A stretch of DNA of 64,000 nt from Frigoribacterium sp. PhB24 (lineage in GTDB: Bacteria > Actinomycetota > Actinomycetes > Actinomycetales > Microbacteriaceae), in the NCBI RefSeq assembly GCF_003755185.1, contig NZ_RKIC01000009.1, positions 843,374-907,373 on the forward strand, read 5' to 3'. Numbering within the stretch: position 1 is the stretch's first letter; every line of letters begins with the position of its first letter. A program made the translations under genes and the position numbers. Below are positions 8,163 to 17,970 of the stretch, in pieces. The notes beneath the pieces were generated by a model. The model saw nothing but the letters and a program-made list of their open reading frames with translations, ran no database searches and was not told where the DNA came from.

Positions 8163-9332
8163 TCAGCGCTCGGTCTCGAGGCCGAGCGCGATGAGCTCGT
8201 CGATCAGCTCGGGGTAGCTGAGGCCCGACGCGAGCCAGCAGGCGGGGAACATCGAGATGGGCGTGAAGCCGGGCATCGTGTTGACCTCGTTGATGACCCA
8301 CCCGCCGTCGGTCAAGAAGAAGTCGACGCGGGCCAGGCCCGTGCCGTCGATGGCCTCGAAGGCCAGGGCGGCGAGCCGCTGCATCTCGGCCAGGTCGCCC
8401 GGGGCGAGGTCGGCGGGGCAGACCAGGTCGGCCCCGGGGGCGCCGAGGTACTTCGACTCGAAGTCGTAGAACGTGTCGCTCGCGAGGACGATCTCGCCCG
8501 CGACCGAGGTGCGGGGCGCCGCCCCGTCGCGTCCGCCGAGCACGGCGCACTCGATCTCGCGGCCGACGACGGCGGACTCGACGAGCACCTTGTGGTCCTC
8601 GGCGAAGGCCTTGGCCATGGCCGTGGCGAGCTCGGTGGGCGCGTCGACGCGCGACACCCCCACGCTCGACCCGGCTCGCGCCGGCTTGACGAACAGGGGG
8701 TAGCCGAGCTCCTCGACGTCGGTGGTGACACGATCGGGCGCGGCGTCCCAGTCACGACGACGGACGGTGCGCCACGGGGCGACGGCGACGCCGGCGGCCT
8801 GCAGCACCGTCTTGGTGAAGTGCTTGTCCATGCCGACCGACGAGGCGAGCACGCCCGCCCCGACGTAGGGCAGCCCGGTCAGCTCGAGCAGGCCCTGCAC
8901 CGTGCCGTCCTCACCGAACGGACCGTGCAGGATCGGGAACACCACGTCGACCTCGCCCAGCAGACGCGTCGAGCCATCGGCCTCGGTGACGGTCAGCTCG
9001 CGGGTGGTGGACGACTCGGGCCAGTGCACACGGGTGCCGTTGTCGACGACGGCCGGCAGCGTCTCGGCGTCGAGCGCGAACCCCGCCGCGTCGTCGGGCT
9101 GGAGCGTGAACGCCCCGTCGCGGGTGATGCCCACGGGCACCACGTCGTAGCGTGAGCGGTCGATCGCCGAGAGGACTCCCCCGGCCGTCGCGCAGCTGAT
9201 CGAGTGCTCGCTCGAGCGGCCGCCGAAGAGGACGACCACGACGGTCTTCGCCGCCTCGGTGGCCGAGGCCTCCGGCGACGGGACGTCGGCCGCGGCGAGG
9301 CGCGTGGTCGCGGTGGGCTCGGTGCTCGCCAT
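8163..9332 (-). CDS. ddl: D-alanine--D-alanine ligase
   Basis: 389 aa. ATP-grasp ligase that makes the D-Ala-D-Ala end of peptidoglycan precursors. Signature regions are VLFGGRSSEHSISCATAGGV, the HGPFGEDGTVQGLLEL loop, PYVGAGVLASSVGMDKHFTK, LFVKPARAGSSVGVSRV, and the C-terminal metal site INEVNTMPGFTPISMFP. The first ~28 residues are an Ala/Thr-rich extension before the fold. The ATG at 9332 is supported by GAAAGG eight bases upstream. It lies 92 bases behind gpsA and is probably the last gene of the leuC operon. Confidence 0.96.
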   Translation of the reverse strand: MASTEPTATTRLAAADVPSPEASATEAAKTVVVVLFGGRSSEHSISCATAGGVLSAIDRSRYDVVPVGITRDGAFTLQPDDAAGFALDAETLPAVVDNGTRVHWPESSTTRELTVTEADGSTRLLGEVDVVFPILHGPFGEDGTVQGLLELTGLPYVGAGVLASSVGMDKHFTKTVLQAAGVAVAPWRTVRRRDWDAAPDRVTTDVEELGYPLFVKPARAGSSVGVSRVDAPTELATAMAKAFAEDHKVLVESAVVGREIECAVLGGRDGAAPRTSVAGEIVLASDTFYDFESKYLGAPGADLVCPADLAPGDLAEMQRLAALAFEAIDGTGLARVDFFLTDGGWVINEVNTMPGFTPISMFPACWLASGLSYPELIDELIALGLETER

Positions 9333-9424
9333 GAGGGGCCTTTCGTCGATGTCACGGCCCGCAGGCCGACCCGCGGTGCGCGGGCTCTGGTCGTCGTACG
9401 CCTCCCGGCACGGACGACCTACGG

Positions 9425-10438
9425 TCACTCGCCCTGCGGCTCGTCCGTCTCGGTGAGGTGCGGGGCGATGTTGCGCGGGTCGAGTGTACCGGCGAGCACC
9501 TCGGCCACCTGCTGGACGATGGGCATGTCGACGCCGCGCGATCGCGCGAGTTCGAGGATCGGCGCGACGGAGGCCAGCCCCTCGGCGGTCTGGTTCATCT
9601 GGCGCACGACGTCGCCGAAGGCGTAACCCTGACCGAGCAGTCGGCCCGCCGTGTTGTTGCGCGAGAGCGGCGACTCACAGGTGGCGATGAGGTCGCCCAG
9701 CCCGGCGAGACCGGCGAGGGTCTCGGCCTTGGCACCGAACGACACCGCGAACGCCGTCATCTCGGCCAACCCGCGCGTGATGATCGAGGCCTTCGTGTTC
9801 TCGCCGTAGCCGACACCGTCGACGATGCCGATCGCGACGGCGATCAGGTTCTTCAGGACGCCGCCGAACTCGGTGCCGATCACGTCGGTGTTCACGAACG
9901 AGCGGAAGTACGGGTTGGTGGCGGTGGCCGCCACCTGGGTCGCCGTCTCGAGGCTGTACGACGACACGACGGCGGCCGTGGGCTGCCGCTTCGCGATCTC
10001 GAGGGCGAGGTTGGGCCCCGAGGCGACGGCGATCAGGTCGCGGTCGACGCCGAGCTCGGCCTCGATCACCTCGCTCATACGCAATCCGGTGGCCTTCTCG
10101 ACGCCCTTCATCAAGCTGACGACCGGCACCCCGGACGGGACCATGCCGCGGATCGCCGTCAGGTTGTCTCTCAACGTCTGGCTGGGGACCGACAGGTAGA
10201 CCTGCTCGGCCCCCGCGAGGGCCTGCTCGACCGACGGGGTCGCGACGAGGGTGCGGGGAAGGTTGATGCCCGGCAGGTAGTCGCTGTTGCGCTTGCTCTC
10301 GGTGATCTCGCGGGCGACCTCGGGCCGACGGGCCCAGAGGGTGACGTCGGCGCCGCCCTCGGCGAGGACCTTGGCGAAGGTGGTGCCCCAGCTGCCCGAC
10401 CCCAGGACGGCGACGCGGCGTGGGATCGAGTCGCGCAT
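9425..10438 (-). CDS. gpsA: Glycerol-3-phosphate dehydrogenase [NAD(P)+]
   Basis: 337 aa from the ATG chosen here, the usual family length. It reduces dihydroxyacetone phosphate to sn-glycerol-3-phosphate for phospholipid synthesis. The Rossmann motif VLGSGSWGTTFAKVLA, the substrate motif KGVEKATGLRMSE, SGPNLALEIAKRQPTA, and the GVLKNLIAVAIGIVDGVGYG/AGLGDLIATC signatures are all present. An alternative start is the TTG at 10519, which overlaps the stop of the upstream acyltransferase (TTTGAGTAG) and has an AAGGAG 11-12 bases upstream; it would add 27 poorly conserved residues. The upstream acyltransferase uses the product, which fits a lipid-synthesis pairing. Confidence 0.95.
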   Translation of the reverse strand: MRDSIPRRVAVLGSGSWGTTFAKVLAEGGADVTLWARRPEVAREITESKRNSDYLPGINLPRTLVATPSVEQALAGAEQVYLSVPSQTLRDNLTAIRGMVPSGVPVVSLMKGVEKATGLRMSEVIEAELGVDRDLIAVASGPNLALEIAKRQPTAAVVSSYSLETATQVAATATNPYFRSFVNTDVIGTEFGGVLKNLIAVAIGIVDGVGYGENTKASIITRGLAEMTAFAVSFGAKAETLAGLAGLGDLIATCESPLSRNNTAGRLLGQGYAFGDVVRQMNQTAEGLASVAPILELARSRGVDMPIVQQVAEVLAGTLDPRNIAPHLTETDEPQGE

Positions 10439-10511
10439 GACGATCGAGATCGCCTCGGTCGTGACCGCCCCTTCTCCGAGTGCCTCGATGGCGCCTTCGC
10501 GTGACTCGGAG

Positions 10512-11294
10512 CTACTCAAAGCGGCCTGTCTCCTTCTGGTGGTTCTTGGTGGGGTTCCACCGTTCGGCGGGTGCCTTCTCGGCCCGCAGCCGCTCGACCA
10601 GCTCGGTGACGGCGTCCATCACCAGAGCGGTGGCGGCCGTGACCGAGGCCTGGTCGAGGGGACGATCGCGGTAGACCGAGAGGTCGACCGGATCGCCGAT
10701 GACGACGGTGATGCGCTTGCGCGGGAAGGCGCGCAGCCGACTCGAGTAGCGGCCCATGAGGTGCTGACTGCCCCAGTGCGCCATCGGGATGAGCGGGACC
10801 CCTGCGGCGAGGGCGAGGCGGACGGCGCCGCTCTTGCCCTTCATCGGCCAGAGGTCGGGGTCGCGGGTGAGGGTGCCCTCGGGGTAGACGATCACGCCGC
10901 CGCCACGGGCGACGAGCAGGCGACCGGCCGCCAGCGGGTCGTGGTCGTGGGTGCGGCCGGCCCGCTCGACGGGGATGTGCCCCATGGCGTGCATCATGCG
11001 GCCGAACACCGGCACCCGGAACAGGGACGCCTTCGCGAGGAAGCGCGGCACCCGCCCGAGCGACCACATCACACGACCGACGACGACCGGGTCGATGTTC
11101 GTGTAGTGGTTGGGGGTCAGCACGAAGGCACCCTCCGCCGGCAGCTTGTCGCCGTCGACGATGTCGATGCGGGCCATCAGGTCGAACAGCGGTGCAGCGG
11201 GTGTCGCGAGGACGCGGAAGAACGCGCCTTTCTCCTTGCGGCGACTGCGCGCCGGGACCGGGACGACGGGGGCGTCGGGGTCGGCTGTCGACAC
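10512..11294 (-). CDS. 1-acyl-sn-glycerol-3-phosphate acyltransferase-like protein
   Basis: 260 aa. PlsC-superfamily acyltransferase, expected to acylate lysophosphatidic acid at the inner membrane face. Motif I is NHYTNIDP (HxxxxD), motif II FGRMMHAMGHIPVER, motif III YPEGTLTRDP, and VPLIPMAHWGSQ is motif IV. GTG start, seven bases from the murA stop. The adjacent gpsA makes its precursor, so the pair looks like a phosphatidate module. Exact acceptor is not provable from sequence. Confidence 0.9.
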   Translation of the reverse strand: MSTADPDAPVVPVPARSRRKEKGAFFRVLATPAAPLFDLMARIDIVDGDKLPAEGAFVLTPNHYTNIDPVVVGRVMWSLGRVPRFLAKASLFRVPVFGRMMHAMGHIPVERAGRTHDHDPLAAGRLLVARGGGVIVYPEGTLTRDPDLWPMKGKSGAVRLALAAGVPLIPMAHWGSQHLMGRYSSRLRAFPRKRITVVIGDPVDLSVYRDRPLDQASVTAATALVMDAVTELVERLRAEKAPAERWNPTKNHQKETGRFE

Positions 11295-11301
11295 CGGCCG
11301 A

Positions 11302-12669
11302 TCAGCCCTTGAAGTCGAAGTCGGCGCCCAGCTTGCGCAGCTTCGCGATGAAGTGCTCGTAGCCGCGGCTGATGATGCCGACGTTGCTGATCTTCGACTC
11401 GCCCTCGGCGGTCAGGGCCGCGATGAGGTGGCTGAAGCCACCGCGCAGATCGGGCACGCGGATGTCGGCACCGTGCAGGGCCGTCGGTCCGTTGATGACC
11501 GCGGCCTGCTCGAACTCGCGACGCGCGACGCGGCGGTCGTGGTCGGGCAGCCCGTCCTTGTGGACCGTGATGTCGGCGCCCATGTCGTTGAGGGCCTCGG
11601 TGAACTGGAAACGGTTCTCGTAGACGGTCTCGTGGACGACGGAGGTGCCCTGCGCCTGGGTGAGGGCGACGATGAGCGGCTGCTGCCAGTCGGTCATGAA
11701 CCCGGGGTGGACGTCGGTCTCGACGACGACGGGCTTGAGCTCGCCACCGGGGTGGAAGAAGCGGATGCCGTCCTCGTGGACGTCGAAGTCGCCGCCGACC
11801 TTGCGGAAGACGTTGAGGAACGTCATGAGGTCTTTCTGGTCGGCACCCTCGACGAAGATGTCGCCCTTGGTCGCGAGCGCGGCCGAGGCCCAACTGGCGG
11901 CCTCGTTGCGGTCGTTGATCGCCCGGTGCGTGTAGCCGCGGAGCTTCTCGACGCCCTCGATGAAGATGACGCGGTTCGGCTCGACCGAGACGACGGCGCC
12001 CATCTTCTGCAGGATCGCGATGAGGTCCATGATCTCGGGCTCGATCGCGGCGTTGCGCAGTTCGGTGACGCCCTTGGCGAGCACCGCGGTCAGCAGCACC
12101 TGCTCGGTGGCACCGACGCTGGGGTAGGGCAGTTCGATGTTGGCGCCGGTGAGACCGTTGGGTGCGGTGAGGTGGATGCCGTTGTACGACTTGTCGACCA
12201 CGGCGCCGAAGGCGCGAAGCGCGTCGAGGTGGAAGTCGATCGGCCGGTCACCGATGCGGCAGCCGCCGAGGTCGGGGATGAACGCCTCGCCCAGGCGGTG
12301 CAGCAGCGGTCCGCAGAAGAGGATCGGGATGCGGCTCGAGCCGGCGTGGGCGTCGATCTCGGCGAAGTGCGCGGACTCGACGTTCGAGGGGTCGAGGATC
12401 ATCTCGCCGCGGGCCGGGTCGGTGATGCGCACACCGTGCACCGAGAGCAGGCCTCGGACGACGTTGACGTCGCTGATGTCGGGGACGTCCTTCAAGATGC
12501 TGGGGGTGTCGCCCAGCAGGGCCGCGACCATGGCCTTGGTGGCCAGGTTCTTGGCACCGCGCACCTCGATGCGACCGATCAGCGGCTTGCCGCCCCGGAT
12601 GACGATCTCATCGGAGGTCAGCCCCACACGGGCACCTGCTGCTGCTGCGTCTTGGACGAGAGAGTTCAC
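11302..12669 (-). CDS. murA: UDP-N-acetylglucosamine 1-carboxyvinyltransferase
   Basis: 455 aa, slightly long because of an ~18-residue N-terminal extension. It transfers enolpyruvate from PEP to UDP-GlcNAc, the first committed step of peptidoglycan synthesis. The catalytic Lys-Asn pair is RGAKNLATKAM (K40, N41). The active-site loop reads LGGCRIGDRP with a cysteine at 137, the fosfomycin-target residue; Mycobacterium tuberculosis has aspartate there, so this enzyme should be of the fosfomycin-sensitive class. GTG start directly after the leuD stop (TAAGTG), so the two are coupled. Confidence 0.95.
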   Translation of the reverse strand: MNSLVQDAAAAGARVGLTSDEIVIRGGKPLIGRIEVRGAKNLATKAMVAALLGDTPSILKDVPDISDVNVVRGLLSVHGVRITDPARGEMILDPSNVESAHFAEIDAHAGSSRIPILFCGPLLHRLGEAFIPDLGGCRIGDRPIDFHLDALRAFGAVVDKSYNGIHLTAPNGLTGANIELPYPSVGATEQVLLTAVLAKGVTELRNAAIEPEIMDLIAILQKMGAVVSVEPNRVIFIEGVEKLRGYTHRAINDRNEAASWASAALATKGDIFVEGADQKDLMTFLNVFRKVGGDFDVHEDGIRFFHPGGELKPVVVETDVHPGFMTDWQQPLIVALTQAQGTSVVHETVYENRFQFTEALNDMGADITVHKDGLPDHDRRVARREFEQAAVINGPTALHGADIRVPDLRGGFSHLIAALTAEGESKISNVGIISRGYEHFIAKLRKLGADFDFKG

Positions 12670-13266
12670 TTACTTCACCGGCAATGTCTTCGGGCGCCAG
12701 GCGGCGCGACGGGATTCGAATTCTGTGATGGCCGCTTCGTCGCGGAGGGTCAGGCCGATGTCGTCGAGGCCTTCGAGGAGACGCCACTTAGTGTAGGCAT
12801 CGACTTCGAATTCGACCGTGAGGCTGCCGACCGTGGCGGTCTGCGCGACGAGGTCGACGGTGATCTCGATGCCCGGCTGCCGGTCGATCTCGGCCCAGAT
12901 GCGCTCGACGTCGTCCTCGGCGACGGCCGCGGCCAGAAGCCCCTGCTTGCCCGAGTTGCCCCGGAAGATGTCCCCGAAGCGCGAGCTGATGATGACGTCG
13001 AAGCCGAAGTCGCGCAGTGCCCAGACGGCGTGCTCACGACTCGAACCGGTGCCGAAGTCCGGACCGGCGACGAGGACGCGGGCGCCCTGGAACTCGGGCC
13101 GGTTGAGCACGAAGTCGGGATCGTTGCGCCAGCCGAAGAACAAGGCGTCCTCGAAGCCGGTCTTCGTGACCCGCTTGAGGAACTGCGCCGGGATGATCTG
13201 GTCGGTGTCGACGTTCGACCGCTCGAGCGGTGCGGCGACCCCGGTGACGGTCGTGAACTTCTGCAT
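12670..13266 (-). CDS. leuD: 3-isopropylmalate dehydratase small subunit
   Basis: 198 aa, normal length. Swivelling domain of isopropylmalate isomerase, which converts 2- to 3-isopropylmalate in leucine synthesis. Motifs are [33 protein letters not shown] and [20 protein letters not shown]. Its ATG overlaps the leuC stop as TGATG, giving translational coupling with the large subunit. Confidence 0.97.
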   Translation of the reverse strand: MQKFTTVTGVAAPLERSNVDTDQIIPAQFLKRVTKTGFEDALFFGWRNDPDFVLNRPEFQGARVLVAGPDFGTGSSREHAVWALRDFGFDVIISSRFGDIFRGNSGKQGLLAAAVAEDDVERIWAEIDRQPGIEITVDLVAQTATVGSLTVEFEVDAYTKWRLLEGLDDIGLTLRDEAAITEFESRRAAWRPKTLPVK

Positions 13267-14762
13267 CAGAGGGCCCCTGCCCGGTCGGTGCCGTCGGCGA
13301 GGACGGGCTCGTCGGTCACCCGGACGTCGGCGGCGGCCAGCGCGGCGTCGTCGGACTGGAGGTCCCACGGAGAGGACAGCGTGCCGCGCACGGCCGTCGC
13401 CGCGGCGACGAGCGGCGACACGAGGTGCGTGCGTCCGCCCTTGCCCTGGCGACCCTCGAAGTTGCGGTTCGAGGTCGAGGCGCAGCGTTCACCGGGCGCG
13501 AGCTGGTCGGGGTTCATGCCCAGGCACATCGAGCACCCGGCGAAACGCCATTCGGCGCCGAAGTCGGTGAACACCTCGTCGAGCCCCTCGGCCTCGGCCT
13601 CGAGTCGCACGCGAGCCGACCCCGGCACGACCATGACGCGCACGCCCTCGGCCTTGGTACGACCGCGGATGATCGACGCGAACGCGCGGAGGTCCTCGAT
13701 GCGACTGTTGGTGCACGAGCCCATGAACACGGCGTCGACGGGGATGGCCTTCATCGGCGTACCGGCCTCGAGAGCCATGTACTCGAGCGCGCGGGTGGCC
13801 GCGGCCTTCTCGTTGGGGTCGACGACGGCCTCGGGGTCGGGTACGGAGTCGCTCAGCGACACACCCTGGCCCGGGTTGGTGCCCCACGTGACGAAGGGCT
13901 CGAGGACGTCCGCGTCGAGGAAGACCTCGGCATCGAACACGGCGTCGTCGTCGGTCGGCAGGGTGTTCCAGTAGGCGATCGCCTCGTCCCAGTCGGCACC
14001 GGTCGGAGCGTGCGGACGGCCCTGCAGGTAGTCGTACGTGGTCTGGTCGGGGGCGACCATGCCCGCACGGGCGCCCGCCTCGATCGACATGTTGCAGATC
14101 GTCATGCGGCCCTCCATCGAGAGGGCTCGGATGGCGCTGCCGCGGTACTCGAGCACGTAACCCTGCCCACCGCCGGTGCCGATCTGGGCGATGACGGCCA
14201 GGATGACGTCCTTGGCCGTGACGCCGGGGCGCAGGGTGCCCTCGACGGTGACGGCCATGGTCTTGAACGGCTTGAGCGGCAGCGTCTGCGTGGCCATGAC
14301 GTGCTCGACCTCGCTGGTGCCGATGCCGAACGCCATGGCCCCGAAAGCCCCGTGGGTCGAGGTGTGGGAGTCGCCGCAGACGACGGTGATGCCCGGCATG
14401 GTCAGGCCGAGTTGCGGGCCGACGACGTGCACGATGCCCTGCTCGGCGTCGCCCAGCGGGTGCAGGCGGACGCCGAACTCGGCCGTGTTGCGGCGGAGCG
14501 TCTCGATCTGCGTGCGACTCGTGAGGTCGGCGATCGGCTTGTCGATCGCGAGGGTCGGCGTGTTGTGGTCCTCGGTCGCGATCGTCAGGTCGGTGCGCCG
14601 GAGCGGCCGGTCGGCCTGACGCAGCCCGTCGAACGCCTGGGGGCTGGTCACCTCGTGCACGAGGTGGAGGTCGATGTAGAGAAGGTCGGGGGCGCCGTCT
14701 TCGCCCTTGACGACGACGTGGTCGTCCCACACTTTCTCGGCCAGCGTCCTACCCACGGGCAC
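13266..14762 (-). CDS. leuC: 3-isopropylmalate dehydratase large subunit
   Basis: 498 aa. Catalytic, [4Fe-4S]-containing subunit of isopropylmalate isomerase. Cluster ligands are in [34 protein letters not shown] and [11 protein letters not shown]. Start GTG at 14762 is supported by AGGAG seven bases upstream; in-frame codons further upstream are Arg-rich and not conserved. First gene of the operon leuC-leuD-murA-acyltransferase-gpsA (and probably ddl). A TAGACT hexamer at 14800-14805 could be its -10 box, giving a leader of ~30 bases. Confidence 0.96.
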   Translation of the reverse strand: MPVGRTLAEKVWDDHVVVKGEDGAPDLLYIDLHLVHEVTSPQAFDGLRQADRPLRRTDLTIATEDHNTPTLAIDKPIADLTSRTQIETLRRNTAEFGVRLHPLGDAEQGIVHVVGPQLGLTMPGITVVCGDSHTSTHGAFGAMAFGIGTSEVEHVMATQTLPLKPFKTMAVTVEGTLRPGVTAKDVILAVIAQIGTGGGQGYVLEYRGSAIRALSMEGRMTICNMSIEAGARAGMVAPDQTTYDYLQGRPHAPTGADWDEAIAYWNTLPTDDDAVFDAEVFLDADVLEPFVTWGTNPGQGVSLSDSVPDPEAVVDPNEKAAATRALEYMALEAGTPMKAIPVDAVFMGSCTNSRIEDLRAFASIIRGRTKAEGVRVMVVPGSARVRLEAEAEGLDEVFTDFGAEWRFAGCSMCLGMNPDQLAPGERCASTSNRNFEGRQGKGGRTHLVSPLVAAATAVRGTLSSPWDLQSDDAALAAADVRVTDEPVLADGTDRAGAL

Positions 14763-14799
14763 GCCCCTTCTCCTGTATCGACGGCAAGATGATCCGAGG

Positions 14800-14805
14800 A
14801 GTCTA
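14800..14805 (-). promoter_or_regulatory. Possible -10 box of leuC operon
   Basis: TAGACT on the reverse strand; transcription would start near 14793, leaving a short leader with the AGGAG ribosome site. No attenuator peptide rich in leucine codons is visible in that space. Confidence 0.4.
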
Positions 14806-14918
14806 CGCCAGTGCCTCCGGCGCGTTTCCCGACGGTCGAGGGGTGAACCCCGCCCCGGCGACGACCATTCCCGGCGCGTCCCGAGGTCGGGGCGAGCACC
14901 TGGGACGACGGCTCCGAA

Positions 14919-14924
14919 TAGCAT
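14919..14924 (+). promoter_or_regulatory. Possible -10 box of the beta-propeller gene pair
   Basis: TAGCAT on the forward strand; expected start near 14931. Unlike the leaderless genes, this one is followed by a good ribosome site (GAGGAGG at 14962-14968, six bases before the ATG at 14975). Confidence 0.4.
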
Positions 14925-14974
14925 GACGACACCCGTCGGGCGGACGACGGCAGCGCTCGACGAGGAGGCCGACC

Positions 14975-16474
14975 ATGAGCCACCCCGAGGGCGGACGCGA
15001 CCACCCCGGGGAGGCGCGGCCCGGCGGCCGCTGGCACCGCGCCTCCCCGGGTCGTCGCCTCGTCGGCGTGCTGGCCGCCCTGGTCGGGGCGTCCACGCTC
15101 GTGGCCGCCGGGGCGGTCTCGGTGGCTCCGCACTACGGCGACGGCCGACCGTGGACCGGTCTCGCGGTCGAAGACCTCAGACGGTCACCGGACGCGACCG
15201 CCTGGACGCTCGACCTCGCCACGGCGCTCGCGCCCGACGCGCCTCGCCGGTGCCTGAACTTCTGGACGTCGCCGGCCGTCGACGGGCTCGTGGCGGTCGG
15301 TACCTCGGTCGACCTCGACTTCGGCGACGCGCTGGGCGCGCCGGCCTGCCGGTCGTACGCGTCCGAGGCGAGCACCAGCCTCATCGGCCTGGTGGAGACG
15401 GCCACGGGAACCGTCCGGTGGGTGCACGACCTCGCCCGAGACGTCCCCGACACCGACGCCCTGAGCATCCCCGCGACCCAGGTCGTGCCCTCGGCCGGGC
15501 GCGTGCTGGTGCAGACGCAGACGACGGGGGCGACGGTTCTCGCGGCGCTCGACCTCGACGACGGGGCGCTGGTCGAGTCGACCCGCGGCCGACGCGACCT
15601 GCCGAGCGTCGGCGTCGATTCGCGCGGGCGCCTGCAGCTGCGCACGTTCTCGGGCATCGCGGGATCGGGCGATCGGTACCAGCTCGTGGACGCCGCGCGT
15701 CTCGCCGACCCGGTGTGGGAGGGCGGGGTGGACTCGGGCAGTTCACCGGCGCTGTTGACCGACGGCGCCCTCGTGTCGCGCGGCGGCGAGACCGTGTTCG
15801 TCGACGGTGCCACGGGCCGCGAACGGCCGTTCGCGGCGTCGCCCGACGAGATCGCCGTGCCACCCGCAGGCTCGTCCGTGACGACCGACGACGGGCGCCA
15901 CGTCGTCGCCTTCGGCATCGAACGCACCCGCGCGAACGGCACCGTCGAAGCGCTCGACGAGGACGGCGAGGCCGTCTGGAGCCGGCCGACCAGTGGTCGT
16001 CGCCTGTCCGTCACGCCGTCCTGCGTCCTCGTGGTGACCGGCGGCGACACGGCCGCGGAGTGCCTCGACCCGCGCGACGGTGCGGTCCGTTGGACCACCG
16101 ACCTGGGTACGCCGTTCGCCGTCGAGGCCGTGCCGGGCCAACGTGACGACGACGTGTACGTCATCGCCCAGCGGACGGGCGGGTCGCGCCTGCTCGCCCT
16201 CGACGGCGCCGACGGGCGCACCCGGTTCAGCGCGTCGGTCGGGCTGCTCGACGACCTCTCGGTGGCGGGCCGGTCGGTGCTCTACCTGCGGACCGACGAC
16301 GGTCGGTCGTCGGGGCGTGACGTGGCGGCCCTCGACCTGGACCACGGCCGGCGGCTCTGGTCGACCTCGACGTCGGGCACCGTGGTGTTCTGGGGCGGCC
16401 ACCTCGTGAGCATCGACGAACAAGGGGTCGCCCGGCGACTCGTCGACACCGCGCGTGTCGGGGCCACGTCATGA
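14975..16474 (+). CDS. PQQ-like beta-propeller protein, membrane-anchored (paralogue A)
   Basis: 499 aa. A basic N-terminus and one membrane segment at about residues 29-50 ([20 protein letters not shown]) suggest an uncleaved anchor with the bulk outside the cell. The rest shows repeated blades of the PQQ/outer-membrane BamB type: [63 protein letters not shown]. No enzymatic motif or PQQ ligands could be assigned. It is paralogous to the next gene, which it overlaps by four bases (ATGA); both share the element W-x-G-x-x-V-x-DLR after the anchor and [22 protein letters not shown] later. Function unknown; ligand binding or protein scaffolding at the envelope is a guess. Confidence 0.75.
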   Translation: MSHPEGGRDHPGEARPGGRWHRASPGRRLVGVLAALVGASTLVAAGAVSVAPHYGDGRPWTGLAVEDLRRSPDATAWTLDLATALAPDAPRRCLNFWTSPAVDGLVAVGTSVDLDFGDALGAPACRSYASEASTSLIGLVETATGTVRWVHDLARDVPDTDALSIPATQVVPSAGRVLVQTQTTGATVLAALDLDDGALVESTRGRRDLPSVGVDSRGRLQLRTFSGIAGSGDRYQLVDAARLADPVWEGGVDSGSSPALLTDGALVSRGGETVFVDGATGRERPFAASPDEIAVPPAGSSVTTDDGRHVVAFGIERTRANGTVEALDEDGEAVWSRPTSGRRLSVTPSCVLVVTGGDTAAECLDPRDGAVRWTTDLGTPFAVEAVPGQRDDDVYVIAQRTGGSRLLALDGADGRTRFSASVGLLDDLSVAGRSVLYLRTDDGRSSGRDVAALDLDHGRRLWSTSTSGTVVFWGGHLVSIDEQGVARRLVDTARVGATS

Positions 16475-17916
16475 GGGCGGGACGCCGGCTCGGACTGACC
16501 TACGCCGCCGTCGCCCTGGCGGCGCTCGTCACCACCGTGCTCGTCGCGCCGACGCAGCCGGAGTACGGGGCTGACGCACCGTGGCGGGGCATCACCGTCG
16601 ACGACCTGCGACACGAACCCACCACGTCCGGATGGCGTGTCGACCTGCGGGCCGCCCTCGCACCCGAGGCCCCTGCCGAATGTCTGCGCTACCGGGCGAC
16701 GCCCGTCGACCAGGGGCTCGTGCTCGTGAGCGCCGCCGGGGCGTGGACCTACGGCTTCGCGAACGACGGCGACTGCGCCACCCCGACCCGAGGTGTGGGC
16801 ACGCGCATCGGCGCGCTCGACGTCGACCGCGGCACCTTCCGGTGGGTGCACGACGTCGCAGACGACCTCGGCCGGCTCGACCTGACCGGCCCGACGCTCG
16901 TGTCGTCGGTCACGCTGGTGGCGGAGGCGGGACTCGTGCTGGTCCGGGCTTCCGCCGACGGCGAGCAGGTCCTGCTGACGTTGTCGGCCGGGACGGGTCG
17001 CCCCGTCGACGTCGTCGAGACCGGCTCGGCGGGCGACGGCGACCAGTTCCAGACCGTCGGAGCCGTGGTCGTCACCGGACGGCAGCAGGGCGTGGGCGGC
17101 GTCTACCGCTACGACCTCCGGGACGCCCGCGACCTCGGTCGCGTGGTCTGGAGCGGACCCGCCTCGACCGCGGGCATCGCCCTCGCCCTGAGCGACCGGC
17201 TCGTGGTCGCCCGGGCGGACGGGACCGTCCAGGTCGACCTGGCCACGGGCGTCGAACGCCCCTGGGCGGCACGGCTCGACCGGCTGATCGGCTACCTCGT
17301 CCACGAGGACGTCGTCTACGCCCCCCGAGGAGGCGCGGCCACGGGACGAGGAGACGCCGGCTTCGTCGCGTTGACGGCCGACGGCGAACGCCTCTGGAGC
17401 TCGGACCGGGAGGTCCGGGGCGGCTACTCGGTGACCCGGTCCTGCCTGGCGGTGACGGACGTCCGCTCGCAGACGGTCACCTGCCTCGACCTCGCGACGG
17501 GAGAGATGCGCTGGACCGACCCGGCGTCGAGTTCGTCCGCCGTGGACGGCCTGCCGGGCCAGACCGACGACCGCGTCTTCGCGACCGCGACCGCCGCCGG
17601 GCCCGGGCCGGTCGTGGTGCGAGCGCTCGACGGTTCGACCGGCTCGGCCGGCTCCCGGGTGTCGCTGCCCGACGGTGCGGTCCTGACGGCGGCAGGCCGC
17701 ACGGTCGGCTACGCCCTGGCGTACGGCAGCTCGGGCGGTCGGTCGACCCTCGTGGCGTTCGATCTCTCGAGCGGGCGCGCTCTCTGGCAACACGCCGCGG
17801 AGCTTCAGGTCTCGGTGTGGGCGGGGCGGCTGGTCGACGTCGACGTCGACGGGGTCGCCCGCGAGCTGGTCTCACCCGACCTCGCGACGGTCCCGCAGGG
17901 TTCGCCCGGAGGCTGA
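16471..17916 (+). CDS. PQQ-like beta-propeller protein, membrane-anchored (paralogue B)
   Basis: 481 aa. Same architecture as the preceding gene: a membrane segment at about residues 8-26 (TYAAVALAALVTTVLVAP), then PQQ-type blades (GTFRWVHDVAD, DGERLWSSDREV, CLDLATGEMRWTDP, SSGRALWQHAAE). The pair aligns through its length, for example RWVHDLARD / RWVHDVADD, so it is a tandem duplication that has diverged well. Translationally coupled by ATGA to paralogue A. No signal cleavage site is obvious. Function not recognised. Confidence 0.75.
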   Translation: MRAGRRLGLTYAAVALAALVTTVLVAPTQPEYGADAPWRGITVDDLRHEPTTSGWRVDLRAALAPEAPAECLRYRATPVDQGLVLVSAAGAWTYGFANDGDCATPTRGVGTRIGALDVDRGTFRWVHDVADDLGRLDLTGPTLVSSVTLVAEAGLVLVRASADGEQVLLTLSAGTGRPVDVVETGSAGDGDQFQTVGAVVVTGRQQGVGGVYRYDLRDARDLGRVVWSGPASTAGIALALSDRLVVARADGTVQVDLATGVERPWAARLDRLIGYLVHEDVVYAPRGGAATGRGDAGFVALTADGERLWSSDREVRGGYSVTRSCLAVTDVRSQTVTCLDLATGEMRWTDPASSSSAVDGLPGQTDDRVFATATAAGPGPVVVRALDGSTGSAGSRVSLPDGAVLTAAGRTVGYALAYGSSGGRSTLVAFDLSSGRALWQHAAELQVSVWAGRLVDVDVDGVARELVSPDLATVPQGSPGG

Positions 17917-17934
17917 TCCGCACAGGACAGGCGT

Positions 17935-17950
17935 TCGAACACGTGTTCGA
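17935..17950. promoter_or_regulatory. SOS box (LexA operator)
   Basis: TCGAACACGTGTTCGA, a perfect 16-base palindrome matching the Gram-positive/actinobacterial LexA site (CGAAC-N4-GTTCG). It covers the expected -35 region of the alkB promoter, so LexA binding would block transcription until DNA damage. Confidence 0.88.
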
Positions 17951-17958
17951 ATATCGCG

Positions 17959-17964
17959 TAGGGT
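17959..17964 (+). promoter_or_regulatory. -10 box of leaderless alkB promoter
   Basis: TAGGGT, six bases before the alkB ATG; there is no ribosome site, so the transcript should begin at or next to the start codon. The SOS box lies immediately upstream. Confidence 0.6.
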
Positions 17965-17970
17965 GTCGGC

